Shown piece by piece: positions 1 through 8,845 of a DNA stretch of 64,000 nt. The number at the start of each line of letters is the position of its first letter. Position 1 is the stretch's first letter. Source of the DNA: Flavobacterium frigidarium DSM 17623 (GTDB taxonomy: Bacteria > Bacteroidota > Bacteroidia > Flavobacteriales > Flavobacteriaceae); contig NZ_AUDO01000010.1 in NCBI RefSeq assembly GCF_000425505.1, positions 1 to 64,000 on the forward strand. The letters are read 5' to 3'. The position numbers and the translations under genes are program-made. The notes beneath the pieces are model-generated. The model was not told where the DNA came from, made no database searches, and saw nothing but the letters and a program-made list of their open reading frames with translations.

Positions 1-222
1 CAAAGTATGTCAAGAAAGGGCAATTGTCTAGATAATGCAATCATTGAAAACTTCTTTGGAATACTAAAATCGGAGTTGTTTTATCTTAAAAAGTACAACT
101 CTATAAATCAATTAAAAAAAGAGATTAAAGAGTACATATTATATTACAATAACGACAGAATTAAATCAAATTTAAACAAAATGAGCCCGATACAATATCG
201 AGCTCACTATTATCAAAATTAA
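1..222 (+). CDS. IS3-family transposase (OrfB), C-terminal end, partial
   Basis: This is the C-terminal end of a DDE integrase-type transposase, and the gene starts before the window. The visible part contains the motif DNAIIENFFGILKSE, which carries the catalytic Glu of the IS3/IS150 group. It is followed by a Lys/Asn-rich tail (YYNNDRIKSNLNKMSPIQYR) typical of these transposases. The ATG at position 7 lies inside the conserved domain, so it is not the true start. The N-terminal DDE residues cannot be seen, so it is unclear whether the element is intact. Confidence 0.85.
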   Translation, partial: QSMSRKGNCLDNAIIENFFGILKSELFYLKKYNSINQLKKEIKEYILYYNNDRIKSNLNKMSPIQYRAHYYQN

Positions 223-256
223 TTATAAATTTGTCTAAACTTTTGGGTGCAGTCTA
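1..256 (+). mobile_element. Right end of an IS3/IS150-like insertion sequence
   Basis: The transposase end is followed within about 35 bases by a TGTCTAAACTTTTGGGTGCAG-type sequence (about 232-252). This resembles the terminal inverted repeats of IS150-group elements. The left end and any target duplication lie outside the window, so the exact boundary is uncertain by a few bases. Confidence 0.6.
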
Positions 257-294
257 TATCGCCGCTTTTTAAATGTAGATTGTTTTGTAATTAA

Positions 295-1875
295 CTAGTT
301 GATTATTATTTTTTTAAGGACTGTATGAGACTCGTCTGTAATTTTAACGAGATACATTCCTTTAGGTAAGTTAGTGACGGATAATGTACTGGTGTTTCTG
401 TTGCTTTCTTCAAAAACTACTTGACCTATAAGGTTGTAAATTGTTACCGCATATTGTTTGGTAATGTTGTAAATTATAAAATCGCCACTTGAAGGATTCG
501 GATAAATCAACGTTTGATCTAAAAGATCTTTATCTGTATGGTCTTCTTCAATATTAATTGCTGTTTTTGTATTGCCTTGTATTGCTCTGCTCGACAAATT
601 ACCGCAAGTATCTGATGAGAAAGAATCCCACTCGTTATTTTTATCAAATGTAGTCTTAGGTCCCGTTATATTACTTTTTCTTCTTAGAGTTACATCGGCA
701 CCAAAATTTGCAGTCCCACCATTGAATGTTCCTATAATGTCAATTAATACACCATTTTTAAATAGGCCTATAGGGTCATTACCATTAAAAGCCATTTCGC
801 TGGCAGTTGTGCTGATATTTGCTGCTGAGGTTGAAAAACAATTTGATGCGATGGCGCTATTCACGATGGTATATTTACTTCCTTTATTTAAAGTTCCAGT
901 TAGTGTAATTCCTGCACTCCATCCTCCTGCGCCATTAGTTTGTTTTTTAATGCTGTAAATGTTTAAAGCCACCGCGCTATTAGTGGCGTTTACAATTTCC
1001 AATGCTTTATTGTTTGAAGAACCTTCAATATATTCTGTAAAGTACAACTCTGTGGCGGTAGGTAATGTACTATTACCCCAAATTTTTTGTACGTATTCTG
1101 GGTGATCTATGAAAGGATTTCTATTGTTCTGGATTGCATATATTGCGTTATTACGTGCCACTTCCCTCGCACTAACGGGATCAAGTGTATTCCATGCGAG
1201 TAACATATTTAAAAATGCGGTCGTGAAAACTTGGTTTGAAGTTCCATTAAAAGTAGGGTAAGAGTAACCACTTACGGTTGTTTCATAACGAGTGGCAAAA
1301 TAGAAATACATGCGGGCAATATCACCTTTGAATTCATCAATAGGTTCAAAAACGGTTCCTGAATATCCTGAAACAGAACTAGATCCTAATTTACTGCCAT
1401 TTAATGAGGTTCAAGTTGCAGTTGCAACAGTGCCGTGTGGATAATTAGAGCGTTGCCCGTTTACTTTTCCGTCAGTTGGTATGATAAAATGTGCATCTGA
1501 AACCATTGGAGCACTAGAGTTAAAAGTTGATTGTGGAATGATATGTTCTCTATTATAACAATCACCTTCCTTAGTGTAGGTGCCGCATCGCTGCGTTGAA
1601 TTTGTGGCATAGGTATATGGATCCGTTCCCTTAGGATTTTCAGAGTACATATCTAAGACAGAACCATCTTTTTCGTAAAAATTATCTACGTCTGATGTTT
1701 GATAAGTAGTGTAGAGTCCATTATAACCTTTGTCTGTATGGTTTTTAATAATGTTATAGAGCTGTGTTTTTAAAGTGTAACCGCTACTTGTAGCGCTATT
1801 GTAGTAGCCGGATGGAATTTGTGCCATCCCCGTCGTGATGATGAAAATCAGAGCAAATGTGTAAAGTTGTTTCAT
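295..1875 (-). pseudogene. Secreted endonuclease I with lamin-tail and T9SS sorting domains, interrupted by an in-frame TGA
   Basis: This is an endonuclease I family (PF04231-type) extracellular nuclease. It has an N-terminal signal peptide (MKQLYTFALIFIITTGMAQ), a nuclease core with DCYNREHIIPQS holding the His of the active site, a lamin-tail-like beta domain, and a C-terminal type A T9SS sorting domain (YPNPSSGDF ... GMYLVKI). The frame runs through the whole 527-codon span except for one TGA at codon 155 (1411-1413). After that codon the same frame continues with TSLNGSKLGSS, which looks conserved. A single C-to-T change on the plus strand at 1411 would turn an expected TGG (Trp) into TGA. 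It could be a nonsense pseudogene, a sequencing error or, less likely, a readthrough site. The downstream ATG at 1311 is an internal Met, not a gene start. Confidence 0.8.
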
Positions 1876-2256
1876 GTAGGTAGTAATAAATTAGGGTTGT
1901 GATTTAAGTTGTAATTAAATTCTGCAGTAGCTTTCAATTGGCGCCAAAACTATATAATTTCAGCATGCAAATAGTAATTATTTTTTACAGAATAAATCTT
2001 TTAATTTCTACTATATAAGATGCCTTTAAATAGGGGTAGTACGAGAATTAAAACAATAAAAGAAGTGTGTATTTTTAATATTATATATTGACTACTCGTG
2101 TGAGCTAAATTTTAAATTAAGGTCATTAAATGGTTATAAATGTGATCTTATTTATTAAAAATCCCATAAACCCATTACATTTAGAGAATAAGCCGTGCAA
2201 TTACTGTGGTGTCTCTTATCTTTTATTTATTTTTACATTCTTATTAGACTTGAAAA
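1876..2256. other. Intergenic region, no gene seen
   Basis: This is an AT-rich stretch between the divergent endonuclease I pseudogene and the thioesterase gene. I see no tRNA, convincing hairpin or repeat. It presumably holds promoters for both directions, but no clear TAnnTTTG box stands out. Confidence 0.5.
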
Positions 2257-2688
2257 ATGGCTTTAGATAAAGATAAAATAGTGGCATACTGCAACAAGTT
2301 TTCAAAAAACACTTTGATGGAAACCTTGCAAATTGAATACATAGATGCTGGTGATGACTTTCTTGTCGCAAAGATGCCTGTAAATGCTGCTGTTCATCAA
2401 CCTATGGGTTTGTTGCACGGTGGTGCATCAGTGGCGCTGGCGGAGAGTGTGGGTAGTGCCGCTTCTCATTTTTTTATAGATGCAGCAAAACAAGAAATTC
2501 GCGGAATCGAGATATCAGCAAACCATTTAAAAAGCATTCGCACAGGTATGGTTTATGGTACTGCAAAAATAATTCACAAAGGGCGTAGCTTGCATTTATG
2601 GGAAATTAAAATTACTGATGAAGAAGGAAATTTGATTTCGCTTTGTAAATTGACCAATATGGTTTTGACAAAAACCACCGATAAATAA
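2257..2688 (+). CDS. Hotdog-fold acyl-CoA thioesterase, PaaI/MenI type
   Basis: This is a 143-residue single-domain hotdog thioesterase. The hallmark HGGASVALAESVGS segment (about residues 50-64) carries the catalytic-region HGG motif and the helix of the PaaI/YbgC-like fold. It lies 40 bases upstream of isochorismate synthase. It could therefore be the 1,4-dihydroxy-2-naphthoyl-CoA hydrolase (MenI) of menaquinone synthesis, which is an inference from context. A generic phenylacetyl-CoA-type thioesterase is the alternative. It is full length for the family. Confidence 0.8.
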   Translation: MALDKDKIVAYCNKFSKNTLMETLQIEYIDAGDDFLVAKMPVNAAVHQPMGLLHGGASVALAESVGSAASHFFIDAAKQEIRGIEISANHLKSIRTGMVYGTAKIIHKGRSLHLWEIKITDEEGNLISLCKLTNMVLTKTTDK

Positions 2689-2728
2689 TAGTGTTAGTAA
2701 TAATGTAGGCTAAAAAATTAGAGGTGTT

Positions 2729-3811
2729 ATGATCGATTTTTTTATTAAAGTAAAGCAACAAGAAGCACAAAACTTGCCATTTGTTATATATCGAAAACCC
2801 AATAAAAATAAATTAATTGGATACTTTCAGCAGAATGATCACTTATATTTTTCTGAGAATTTAGAAGAAAGTGGTTTTGTATTTGCGCCATTTGATAACA
2901 ATCAAAAGCTATTGATTCCAAAAGATCAAGCAGTAAAACTGGAGTCAAAAATGAGTGTCGTAAAATTTGATACGATAGCAACAGAGGCTATCCCGAGAGA
3001 TGAATCTAGCAAAGCTGCATTTGAAGCCATCGTAAAAAAAGCGGTGGAAACGATTTCAAACGGTAGTATCAATAAAGTTATTTTATCTCGAAAAGAAGTT
3101 ATCGAGCTTCCCGAATTTGAATTGGTTTCGGTTTTTACTAAATTAGTGCAGACATACCCTACGGCTTTTTGTTATTGCTGGTACCATCCAAAAATAGGAA
3201 TGTGGATGGGAGCGACGCCAGAACATTTGTTGAATTCAAAGAAGAAGAGTTTTTATACTATGGCATTAGCAGGGACCCAAAAGTATGTTGATACCGTTGA
3301 TGTGAATTGGGGTAGAAAAGAAATGGAAGAGCAACAATTTGTAACCGATTTTATTATTGATAACCTCAAAGATATTACCACAGAAGTTTCAGTTTCTAGT
3401 CCGTATACATTACAGGCAGGAAGTTTACTGCATATAAAAACGGATATAGAAGGAATATTAGACCAAGATTCTAATTTGGAGCAAGTAGTCGCTGTGTTGC
3501 ATCCTACTCCTGCAGTTTGTGGATTACCTAAGGCTGTAGCCAAAGATTTTATTCTCGAAAACGAAAATTATCACAGAGAATATTATACCGGCTTTTTAGG
3601 CGAACTCAATAAAAAGAGTAGCGGAAACGGAAAACTACAATCTGATTTGTATGTGAATTTACGTTGCATGAAAATCGAAAATAACAATACAAGCGAGATC
3701 ACTAAAGCAAGTTTGTATATGGGCTGCGGAATCACGAAAGACAGCGTTCCTGAAGACGAGTGGAAGGAAAGCGAGAACAAATCAATTACAATGAAAAAAA
3801 TAGTACTCTAA
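2729..3811 (+). CDS. menF: Isochorismate synthase (chorismate-binding enzyme)
   Basis: This enzyme converts chorismate to isochorismate, the first committed step of menaquinone or catecholate synthesis. The 360-residue protein has a variable N-terminus and a C-terminal chorismate-binding domain (about 95-355). Visible motifs are INKVILSRKEV, the LHPTPAVCGLPK segment characteristic of MenF/EntC, the acidic Mg ligand region (FLGELN) and the terminal MGCGIT. Of the two functions, menaquinone synthesis is favoured because the upstream neighbour is a MenI-like thioesterase and no siderophore genes are nearby. The ATG at 2729 gives a normal family length. Confidence 0.88.
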   Translation: MIDFFIKVKQQEAQNLPFVIYRKPNKNKLIGYFQQNDHLYFSENLEESGFVFAPFDNNQKLLIPKDQAVKLESKMSVVKFDTIATEAIPRDESSKAAFEAIVKKAVETISNGSINKVILSRKEVIELPEFELVSVFTKLVQTYPTAFCYCWYHPKIGMWMGATPEHLLNSKKKSFYTMALAGTQKYVDTVDVNWGRKEMEEQQFVTDFIIDNLKDITTEVSVSSPYTLQAGSLLHIKTDIEGILDQDSNLEQVVAVLHPTPAVCGLPKAVAKDFILENENYHREYYTGFLGELNKKSSGNGKLQSDLYVNLRCMKIENNNTSEITKASLYMGCGITKDSVPEDEWKESENKSITMKKIVL

Positions 3812-3864
3812 TTGAGAGTACAAAGCATAATTAAACAGAATAGAGAATAATTAAATTAGATTAA

Positions 3865-4581
3865 ATGAAACTAGATATAGTAGCTTTTGGGGCACATCCA
3901 GATGATGTAGAATTAGGTTGTGCAGGAACAATATTAAAGGAGATTTCGCTAGGGAAGAAGGTAGGGATTGTAGATTTAACACGTGGAGAATTAGGAACAA
4001 GAGGTTCTGCTGAAATACGCCATCAAGAAGCGACTGCTGCGGCTGATATTTTAGGAGTCGCTGTTAGAGAGAATTTAGACATGCGTGACGGATTTTTTCT
4101 TAACGACGAGCAACATCAATTAGAAGTAATTAAAATGATTCGCAAATACAAACCAGAAATTGTTTTGTGTAATGCAATCGACGACAGACATATTGATCAT
4201 GCAAAAGGGAGCAAGTTAGTTTCTGACGCTTGTTTTTTATCGGGACTTGTGCGAATCGAAACGGAAATCGATGGTGTGAAGCAAGAGGCATGGAGGCCTA
4301 AATTAGTTTACCATTACATTCAATGGAAAAATATCGAACCTGATTTTGTAGTTGATATCACAGGATTTACAGATACTAAGATTAAATCAATATTGGCTTA
4401 TGGGTCGCAATTTTATGATCCAAATTCTAAAGAACCGGAGTCGCCTATTAGCTCAAAGAATTTCCTAGAAAGCTTGAATTATCGTTCAAGAGACTTAGGA
4501 CGTTTAGCAGGCGTAGATCATGCCGAAGGTTTTACAGTTGAGAGGTATTTGGCTGTCAATAGTTTAGCGGATTTGATGTAA
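3865..4581 (+). CDS. bshB1: Bacillithiol biosynthesis deacetylase BshB1
   Basis: This is a zinc-dependent N-acetylglucosaminyl-malate deacetylase of the LmbE/PIG-L family, acting in bacillithiol synthesis. The 238-residue protein begins with the AHPDDVELGCAG zinc-binding signature (residues 9-20). The DLTRGELGTRGS segment and the later DDRHIDHAKG motif supply the third metal ligand and the substrate site. DHAEGFTVER near the C-terminus is typical of BshB1. It follows menF by 53 bases in the same direction. Confidence 0.9.
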   Translation: MKLDIVAFGAHPDDVELGCAGTILKEISLGKKVGIVDLTRGELGTRGSAEIRHQEATAAADILGVAVRENLDMRDGFFLNDEQHQLEVIKMIRKYKPEIVLCNAIDDRHIDHAKGSKLVSDACFLSGLVRIETEIDGVKQEAWRPKLVYHYIQWKNIEPDFVVDITGFTDTKIKSILAYGSQFYDPNSKEPESPISSKNFLESLNYRSRDLGRLAGVDHAEGFTVERYLAVNSLADLM

Positions 4582-4657
4582 ATTTATTGCATTTTTCTGC
4601 AAAAAATGTTTGCAGAAGTAAACTTTAGTTGTATCTTTGCCACCGCTAAGAGCAAAT

Positions 4658-4732
4658 GGTGGTTGTAGCTCAGTTGGTTAGAGCATCGGTTTGTGGTACC
4701 GAGGGTCGCGGGTTCGAGCCCCGTCTTCCACC
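4658..4732 (+). tRNA. tRNA-His (anticodon GTG)
   Basis: A cloverleaf folds with anticodon GTG at 4693-4695, a 5-bp anticodon stem, a gctc/gagc D stem and a TTCGAGC T loop. An extra G at -1 (4658) faces C73, the hallmark of bacterial tRNA-His. The acceptor arm GUGGUUG/CUUCCAC leaves two adjacent U-U oppositions at 5-68 and 6-67, which is unusual. A complete CCA is not encoded directly after C73. It is followed by a strong terminator. Confidence 0.93.
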
Positions 4733-4740
4733 CAGAAAGC

Positions 4741-4771
4741 AAAAGCCTCTCAGAAATGAGAGGCTTTTTTT
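4741..4771 (+). terminator. Intrinsic terminator after tRNA-His
   Basis: A stem AAAGCCTCTCA / TGAGAGGCTTT with a GAAA loop (4753-4756) is followed by a run of T residues. It lies 8 bases after the tRNA. Confidence 0.85.
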
Positions 4772-4790
4772 GTGAGATAAACTCTGGTAT

Positions 4791-4830
4791 AAAAAAGAGC
4801 GCTTTGAGTAAATCAAAGCGCTCTTTTTTT
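4791..4830 (+). terminator. Second strong hairpin with T-run
   Basis: A near-perfect stem AAGAGCGCTTTGA / TCAAAGCGCTCTT with a short loop ends in eight T residues. A-tracts on the other side mean it could also terminate the minus-strand M28 gene ending at 4943. A further GC-rich hairpin (CTCCCGA / TCGGGAG) lies at 4856-4875. Confidence 0.75.
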
Positions 4831-4942
4831 TGCACAAAGGATAGAAGTGAAAATCCTCCCGAATTTTCTCGGGAGATTGTAACAAATAGCCTGACCTAGC
4901 TGTAACGATAGTGAAAGCTAGGATGTGCCCTAATGATTTTAA

Positions 4943-5962
4943 TTACTTTTTATCAACTATAGGTCTGTTTTCACGATTGGCTACTTCCCATGCGATTGAA
5001 AATGCTAGTTGTGTTCTTTTAGTCAAAGCATCAAATTCAATTTTATCAACAGTATCTGTTTTTCTGTGGTAGTCAGCGTGCACACCATTGAACAAGAATA
5101 CAGAAGGAATGCCGTGCTTAGCAAAGTTATAATGATCTGAACGTTCGTAGAAATGATTAGGATCGTTTTTATCGTTGAATTTATAATCTAAGTCAATCTT
5201 TGTGTATTTGTCATTTACAGCAGTGCAAATACTGTCTAAATCACTTGACAGACGATCTGCTCCAATCAAGTAAACATAATTATTTGAGGCTTCGTGAGCA
5301 GCATCACGACGACCAATCATGTCGATGTTAATATCAGTAACTGTGTTTTCAAAAGCGAACAATGGATTCTCAGAGTAGTAGCTAGATCCTAGCAATCCGT
5401 GCTCTTCACCTGTAGCGTGAAAAAATAAGATCGAACGCTTAGGTCCGTGCCCATCTTTCTTTGCTTTGGCAAATGCTTCGGCAATTTCTAGTAAGGCAAC
5501 TGTTCCTGATCCGTCATCATCGGCACCATTGTAAACGTCGCCATTTTTTACACCTACGTGATCGTAATGTGCAGAAACTACAACCACCTCTTCAGGTTTT
5601 TCTGAACCTTCGATAAAAGCCCAAATATTTTCTGAATCGTTTAAGTTGTCGCCTTTTCTTCTATTTAAAAAAGCGGCTGGCACTTTTTGATAAAAGGATT
5701 CGGCTACTTTTGGAAAGGAGATGCCATTTTTAGTGTATTGACTGATTAAGTAGCGCCCTGCTTTCTTTTGACCTTCTGACCCTGTTTCGCGACCCTCCAT
5801 AGAATCATTTGCAACAATGTACAAATGCGTTTTTAAGTCGGCTGCCGTGATCGAATTCAAATACTTTGTAGGATTAGAATTATCGACTTGCTTTTGGGTT
5901 TTTACACTACTGCAAGACGTCATTGCTGCTGCGATAGCTAAAATTGGAATTAAGTTTCTCAT
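4943..5962 (-). CDS. M28-family zinc aminopeptidase, putative lipoprotein
   Basis: This 339-residue protein starts with a lipoprotein signal (MRNLIPILAIAAAMTSCSS; lipid-modified Cys at 17). The peptidase domain shows the co-catalytic zinc ligands of family M28: HYDHVG, NGADDDGSGT, GEEHGLLGS, DMIGR and a late YHRKTDT. It probably trims N-terminal residues of peptides at the cell envelope. It lies 18 bases downstream of the dienelactone hydrolase gene on the same strand, so the two are probably co-transcribed. Confidence 0.88.
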   Translation of the reverse strand: MRNLIPILAIAAAMTSCSSVKTQKQVDNSNPTKYLNSITAADLKTHLYIVANDSMEGRETGSEGQKKAGRYLISQYTKNGISFPKVAESFYQKVPAAFLNRRKGDNLNDSENIWAFIEGSEKPEEVVVVSAHYDHVGVKNGDVYNGADDDGSGTVALLEIAEAFAKAKKDGHGPKRSILFFHATGEEHGLLGSSYYSENPLFAFENTVTDINIDMIGRRDAAHEASNNYVYLIGADRLSSDLDSICTAVNDKYTKIDLDYKFNDKNDPNHFYERSDHYNFAKHGIPSVFLFNGVHADYHRKTDTVDKIEFDALTKRTQLAFSIAWEVANRENRPIVDKK

Positions 5963-5980
5963 TTATATTTGGTTGATTTT

Positions 5981-6754
5981 TTACTTTTTTAAAACTTCGC
6001 TTAAAAATAATTTTAAGTGTTCAAAAGATCGTTTAGATGCTTTTTCATTATAGGCTGCACCTTTTGAATTGTCGTCACCATATTCTGGATTTGTAAATCC
6101 GTGAACGGCATTTGCATAATAGATCATTTGCCAGTCGGCTTTTGCATCGCGCATTTCTTGTTGGAATGCAAGGATTTCTTCTTGAGACTCATAAGGGTCG
6201 TCAGCACCGTGACAAACGAGAACTTTAGTTGTGATAGGCTCTGTAGGTCTTGACACGTCTTTACCTAAACCACCGTGAAACGAAACCACACCTTGAAATT
6301 TCATCTGTCCGCGTGCTGCTTCAAGTACTCCTGTACCACCAAAACAGTATCCTATTGCTACGATATTATCTGCATTTGCTCCTGATTTAATTAATTGGTC
6401 TAAGGCTAGTTGAATGCGGTGTTGGTATTTTTCGTAATTGGTTTTGTAATAACCAGAACTTTTAGCTGCTTCTGCATTGTCTTTTGGATAGTTTCCTTCT
6501 CCATAAATGTCAGCGATAAAAGTGTTATAACCTAGTTTAGATAATGCAACAGCATAATCTTTTGATGCTTGGTCTATCCCTTTCCAAGCGGGTAATATTA
6601 AGATTCCGGGTTTATTAGTGGATTTTTTCTCTGCTTGAACAGCAAAACCGTGTAAGACTTGCGCGTCATCTTTATAAGTAACCGCTTTTAACTGCGCAAA
6701 AGCGCCAGTGGAACAGATCAATATTCCTAAAATAAAAAATTTTATGCTTTTCAT
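5981..6754 (-). CDS. Secreted dienelactone hydrolase family protein
   Basis: This is an alpha/beta hydrolase of 257 residues with an N-terminal signal peptide (MKSIKFFILGILICSTGAFAQ). The nucleophile elbow GYCFGG uses Cys, as in dienelactone hydrolases, rather than Ser. The Asp lies in GADDPY and the His in AVHGFTNP, completing the triad. The natural substrate cannot be read from sequence. Most homologues of this size are annotated only to family level. Confidence 0.85.
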   Translation of the reverse strand: MKSIKFFILGILICSTGAFAQLKAVTYKDDAQVLHGFAVQAEKKSTNKPGILILPAWKGIDQASKDYAVALSKLGYNTFIADIYGEGNYPKDNAEAAKSSGYYKTNYEKYQHRIQLALDQLIKSGANADNIVAIGYCFGGTGVLEAARGQMKFQGVVSFHGGLGKDVSRPTEPITTKVLVCHGADDPYESQEEILAFQQEMRDAKADWQMIYYANAVHGFTNPEYGDDNSKGAAYNEKASKRSFEHLKLFLSEVLKK

Positions 6755-6864
6755 AATGTTAAGTTTTTTAGAGACAAATATCCGAAAATAAACAACGAAC
6801 CTTTTTTTAGAGCACTAATTTACAGTTTTTTTAATAATTGTTTAGCAATCACTGTGCAGTATCT

Positions 6865-7317
6865 TTAAAGACTAATGTTTCTTTTAAAAGCGCAACCTAG
6901 TTCAATCATTGAATCGGTTTTTGCAATGCCAGGAATGTTGTCAATTTTCTCGTAAAGTAGTTTTCGCATGTGTTCGTGATCTTTGGCAATCATTTTAATA
7001 TACAAGGTATACGAACCAGTTATAAAATAACATTCTGTCACTTCAGGGATTTTTTTAAGCTCTTCAATCACTCTATTCGAATCTTGATCTTTGTTGAGTG
7101 TTAATCCTGTAAAGGCTCCCCAGTCATAGCCTACTTTCTTCTCATTAATAATAGGTTTTATTCCAGTCAAAATTCCTTGTTCGATCAATCGATTGATGCG
7201 CTGGTGCACCATAGTGTTAGAAATCTTCAAGGTAGAAGCTATAGTAGAATAGGGTACGCGACCATCTTTTTCTAATTCCTTGATGATATTAATATCAAAT
7301 TCATCTATTGCATCCAT
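6865..7317 (-). CDS. Lrp/AsnC-family transcriptional regulator
   Basis: This 150-residue protein has an N-terminal winged helix-turn-helix (about 6-60; GRVPYSTIASTLKISNTMVHQRINRL) and a C-terminal RAM/AsnC ligand-binding domain (about 70-145; VTECYFITGSYTLYIKM). It is divergent from the ornithine aminotransferase/arginase pair. Regulation of arginine or ornithine breakdown is therefore a reasonable inference. The 232-base divergent gap contains three TTGACTT elements that could be its operator. Confidence 0.9.
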   Translation of the reverse strand: MDAIDEFDINIIKELEKDGRVPYSTIASTLKISNTMVHQRINRLIEQGILTGIKPIINEKKVGYDWGAFTGLTLNKDQDSNRVIEELKKIPEVTECYFITGSYTLYIKMIAKDHEHMRKLLYEKIDNIPGIAKTDSMIELGCAFKRNISL

Positions 7318-7412
7318 ATTTTGTAGTTTAAATTTGCGAAATCATTTTTTCGAATATAAATGTAAAGTAAATTTTGATTTTAAAGGTTGTATTTTGAATT
7401 AAAATAAAAAAT

Positions 7413-7474
7413 TTGACTTTTGTATTTTGTATTAATAAATAAGTTGACTTTTTATCAAGGTATTTAAGTCAAAA
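7413..7474. promoter_or_regulatory. Candidate Lrp operator, three phased TTGACTT elements
   Basis: TTGACTTTT occurs at 7413-7421 and 7444-7452, and the inverse AAGTCAAAA at 7466-7474. The centres are about 31 and 21 bases apart, which is near three and two helical turns. This phasing suits a multimeric Lrp-type protein. It is an inference from spacing only. Confidence 0.45.
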
Positions 7475-7485
7475 GTTCTTAAATA

Positions 7486-7517
7486 TTGGGTTAAATAATT
7501 TAAATTGTATAGCTTTG
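7486..7517 (+). promoter_or_regulatory. Bacteroidota-type promoter of rocD
   Basis: A TAGCTTTG box (7510-7517) matches TAnnTTTG, and a TTGG (7486-7489) lies about 20 bases upstream. The start codon follows 32 bases after the box. Confidence 0.5.
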
Positions 7518-7549
7518 TAATTCATAAAATAATCTAAAAAATCACATTT

Positions 7550-8833
7550 ATGCAAGACGCAACGCAAAAACTTTCAAGTAAATCAGAAGCATTAATCGCT
7601 AAAGAAAACAATCATGGAGCACACAATTACCATCCGTTACCCGTGGTACTTGAAAGAGGAGAGGGCGTGCATGTGTGGGATGTAGATGGAAAACAATATT
7701 ACGATTTTTTATCAGCATATTCAGCGGTGAATCAAGGGCACTGTCATCCAAAAATTGTGGGTGCTATGGTAAAACAAGCGCAAACGTTAACACTAACATC
7801 AAGAGCTTTTCATAATGATCAACTAGGTGTTTTTGAAGAGTATGTAACTAAATATTTTGACTTTGACAAAGTACTTCCAATGAATACTGGAGCAGAGGCT
7901 GTAGAAACTGCTTTGAAAATATGTAGAAAATGGGCTTATGAGGTCAAAGGTATAGCTGAGAACCAAGCTGAAATTATTGTTTGTGAGAACAACTTTCATG
8001 GAAGAACAACTACAATTATTTCGTTTTCGAATGATGAAAATGCGCGTAAAAACTTTGGTCCGTTTACCGATGGCTTTATAAAAATCGCTTATGATGATAT
8101 TGATGCTTTAGAGCAAGCATTGAAATCTTCGAAAAATATTGCTGGATTTCTAGTAGAGCCTATTCAAGGGGAAGCGGGAGTTTATGTACCTACTGAAGGT
8201 TACTTGGCAAAGGCCAAAGCCTTGTGTGAAGCACACAATGTATTGTTTATTGCCGATGAGGTACAAACAGGAATTGCGCGTACAGGAAGGTTGTTAGCAA
8301 CTTGTGGTAATTGTTCATGTGAGCATGCTTGTGAGAACAAACCAGAGGTAAAACCAGATATCTTAATTCTAGGAAAAGCGATTTCTGGTGGTGTTTATCC
8401 AGTTTCTGCGGTGTTGGCCAATAACCAGATCATGAATGTGATTAAACCGGGACAACACGGTTCTACCTTTGGTGGAAACCCAGTTGCGGCAGCGGTTGCA
8501 ATGGCAGCTCTTGAAGTTGTTAAGGATGAAAAATTATCTGAAAATGCAGAGCGTCTTGGAATTATATTAAGAAAAGGTTTAAATGATATTGCTGCTAGAA
8601 ATCCATTGATTACCTTAGTGAGAGGAAAAGGTTTACTAAACGCAATAGTAATTAATAGCGATGAAGAGTCAGACTTGGCTTGGGATATCTGCTTGAAATT
8701 TAGAGATTACGGTTTGTTAGCAAAACCTACGCATGGTAACAAAATTAGATTTGCACCACCACTAGTAATTACTGAGGAGCAAATTTATGATTGTCTTGCT
8801 ATTATCGAAAAAGCACTTAACGACTTTAAATAA
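7550..8833 (+). CDS. rocD: Ornithine aminotransferase
   Basis: This is a PLP-dependent class III aminotransferase (427 residues) converting ornithine and 2-oxoglutarate to glutamate semialdehyde and glutamate. Motifs include FLSAYSAVNQGHCHP, NTGAEAVETALK, FHGRTT, DEVQTGIARTG and LGKAISGGVYPVSAV, with PLP Lys at 276. A cysteine-rich insertion, CGNCSCEHAC (Cys 252, 255, 257, 261), sits between the PLP Asp loop and the Lys, and may bind a metal. The arginase-family gene follows 12 bases downstream, giving an arginine-to-glutamate route. Regulation by the divergent Lrp-type protein is likely. Confidence 0.93.
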   Translation: MQDATQKLSSKSEALIAKENNHGAHNYHPLPVVLERGEGVHVWDVDGKQYYDFLSAYSAVNQGHCHPKIVGAMVKQAQTLTLTSRAFHNDQLGVFEEYVTKYFDFDKVLPMNTGAEAVETALKICRKWAYEVKGIAENQAEIIVCENNFHGRTTTIISFSNDENARKNFGPFTDGFIKIAYDDIDALEQALKSSKNIAGFLVEPIQGEAGVYVPTEGYLAKAKALCEAHNVLFIADEVQTGIARTGRLLATCGNCSCEHACENKPEVKPDILILGKAISGGVYPVSAVLANNQIMNVIKPGQHGSTFGGNPVAAAVAMAALEVVKDEKLSENAERLGIILRKGLNDIAARNPLITLVRGKGLLNAIVINSDEESDLAWDICLKFRDYGLLAKPTHGNKIRFAPPLVITEEQIYDCLAIIEKALNDFK

Positions 8834-8845
8834 TTTCATGTCAAT

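Noticed and set aside
295..1311. Separate downstream gene for the C-terminal part of endonuclease I
   Set aside because: It starts at an internal Met, lacks a signal peptide and is in the same frame as the upstream part through the TGA codon, so the two belong to one broken gene.
4584..4899. Short open frames over tRNA-His and the hairpins
   Set aside because: They overlap the tRNA and terminators on both strands and show no domain.
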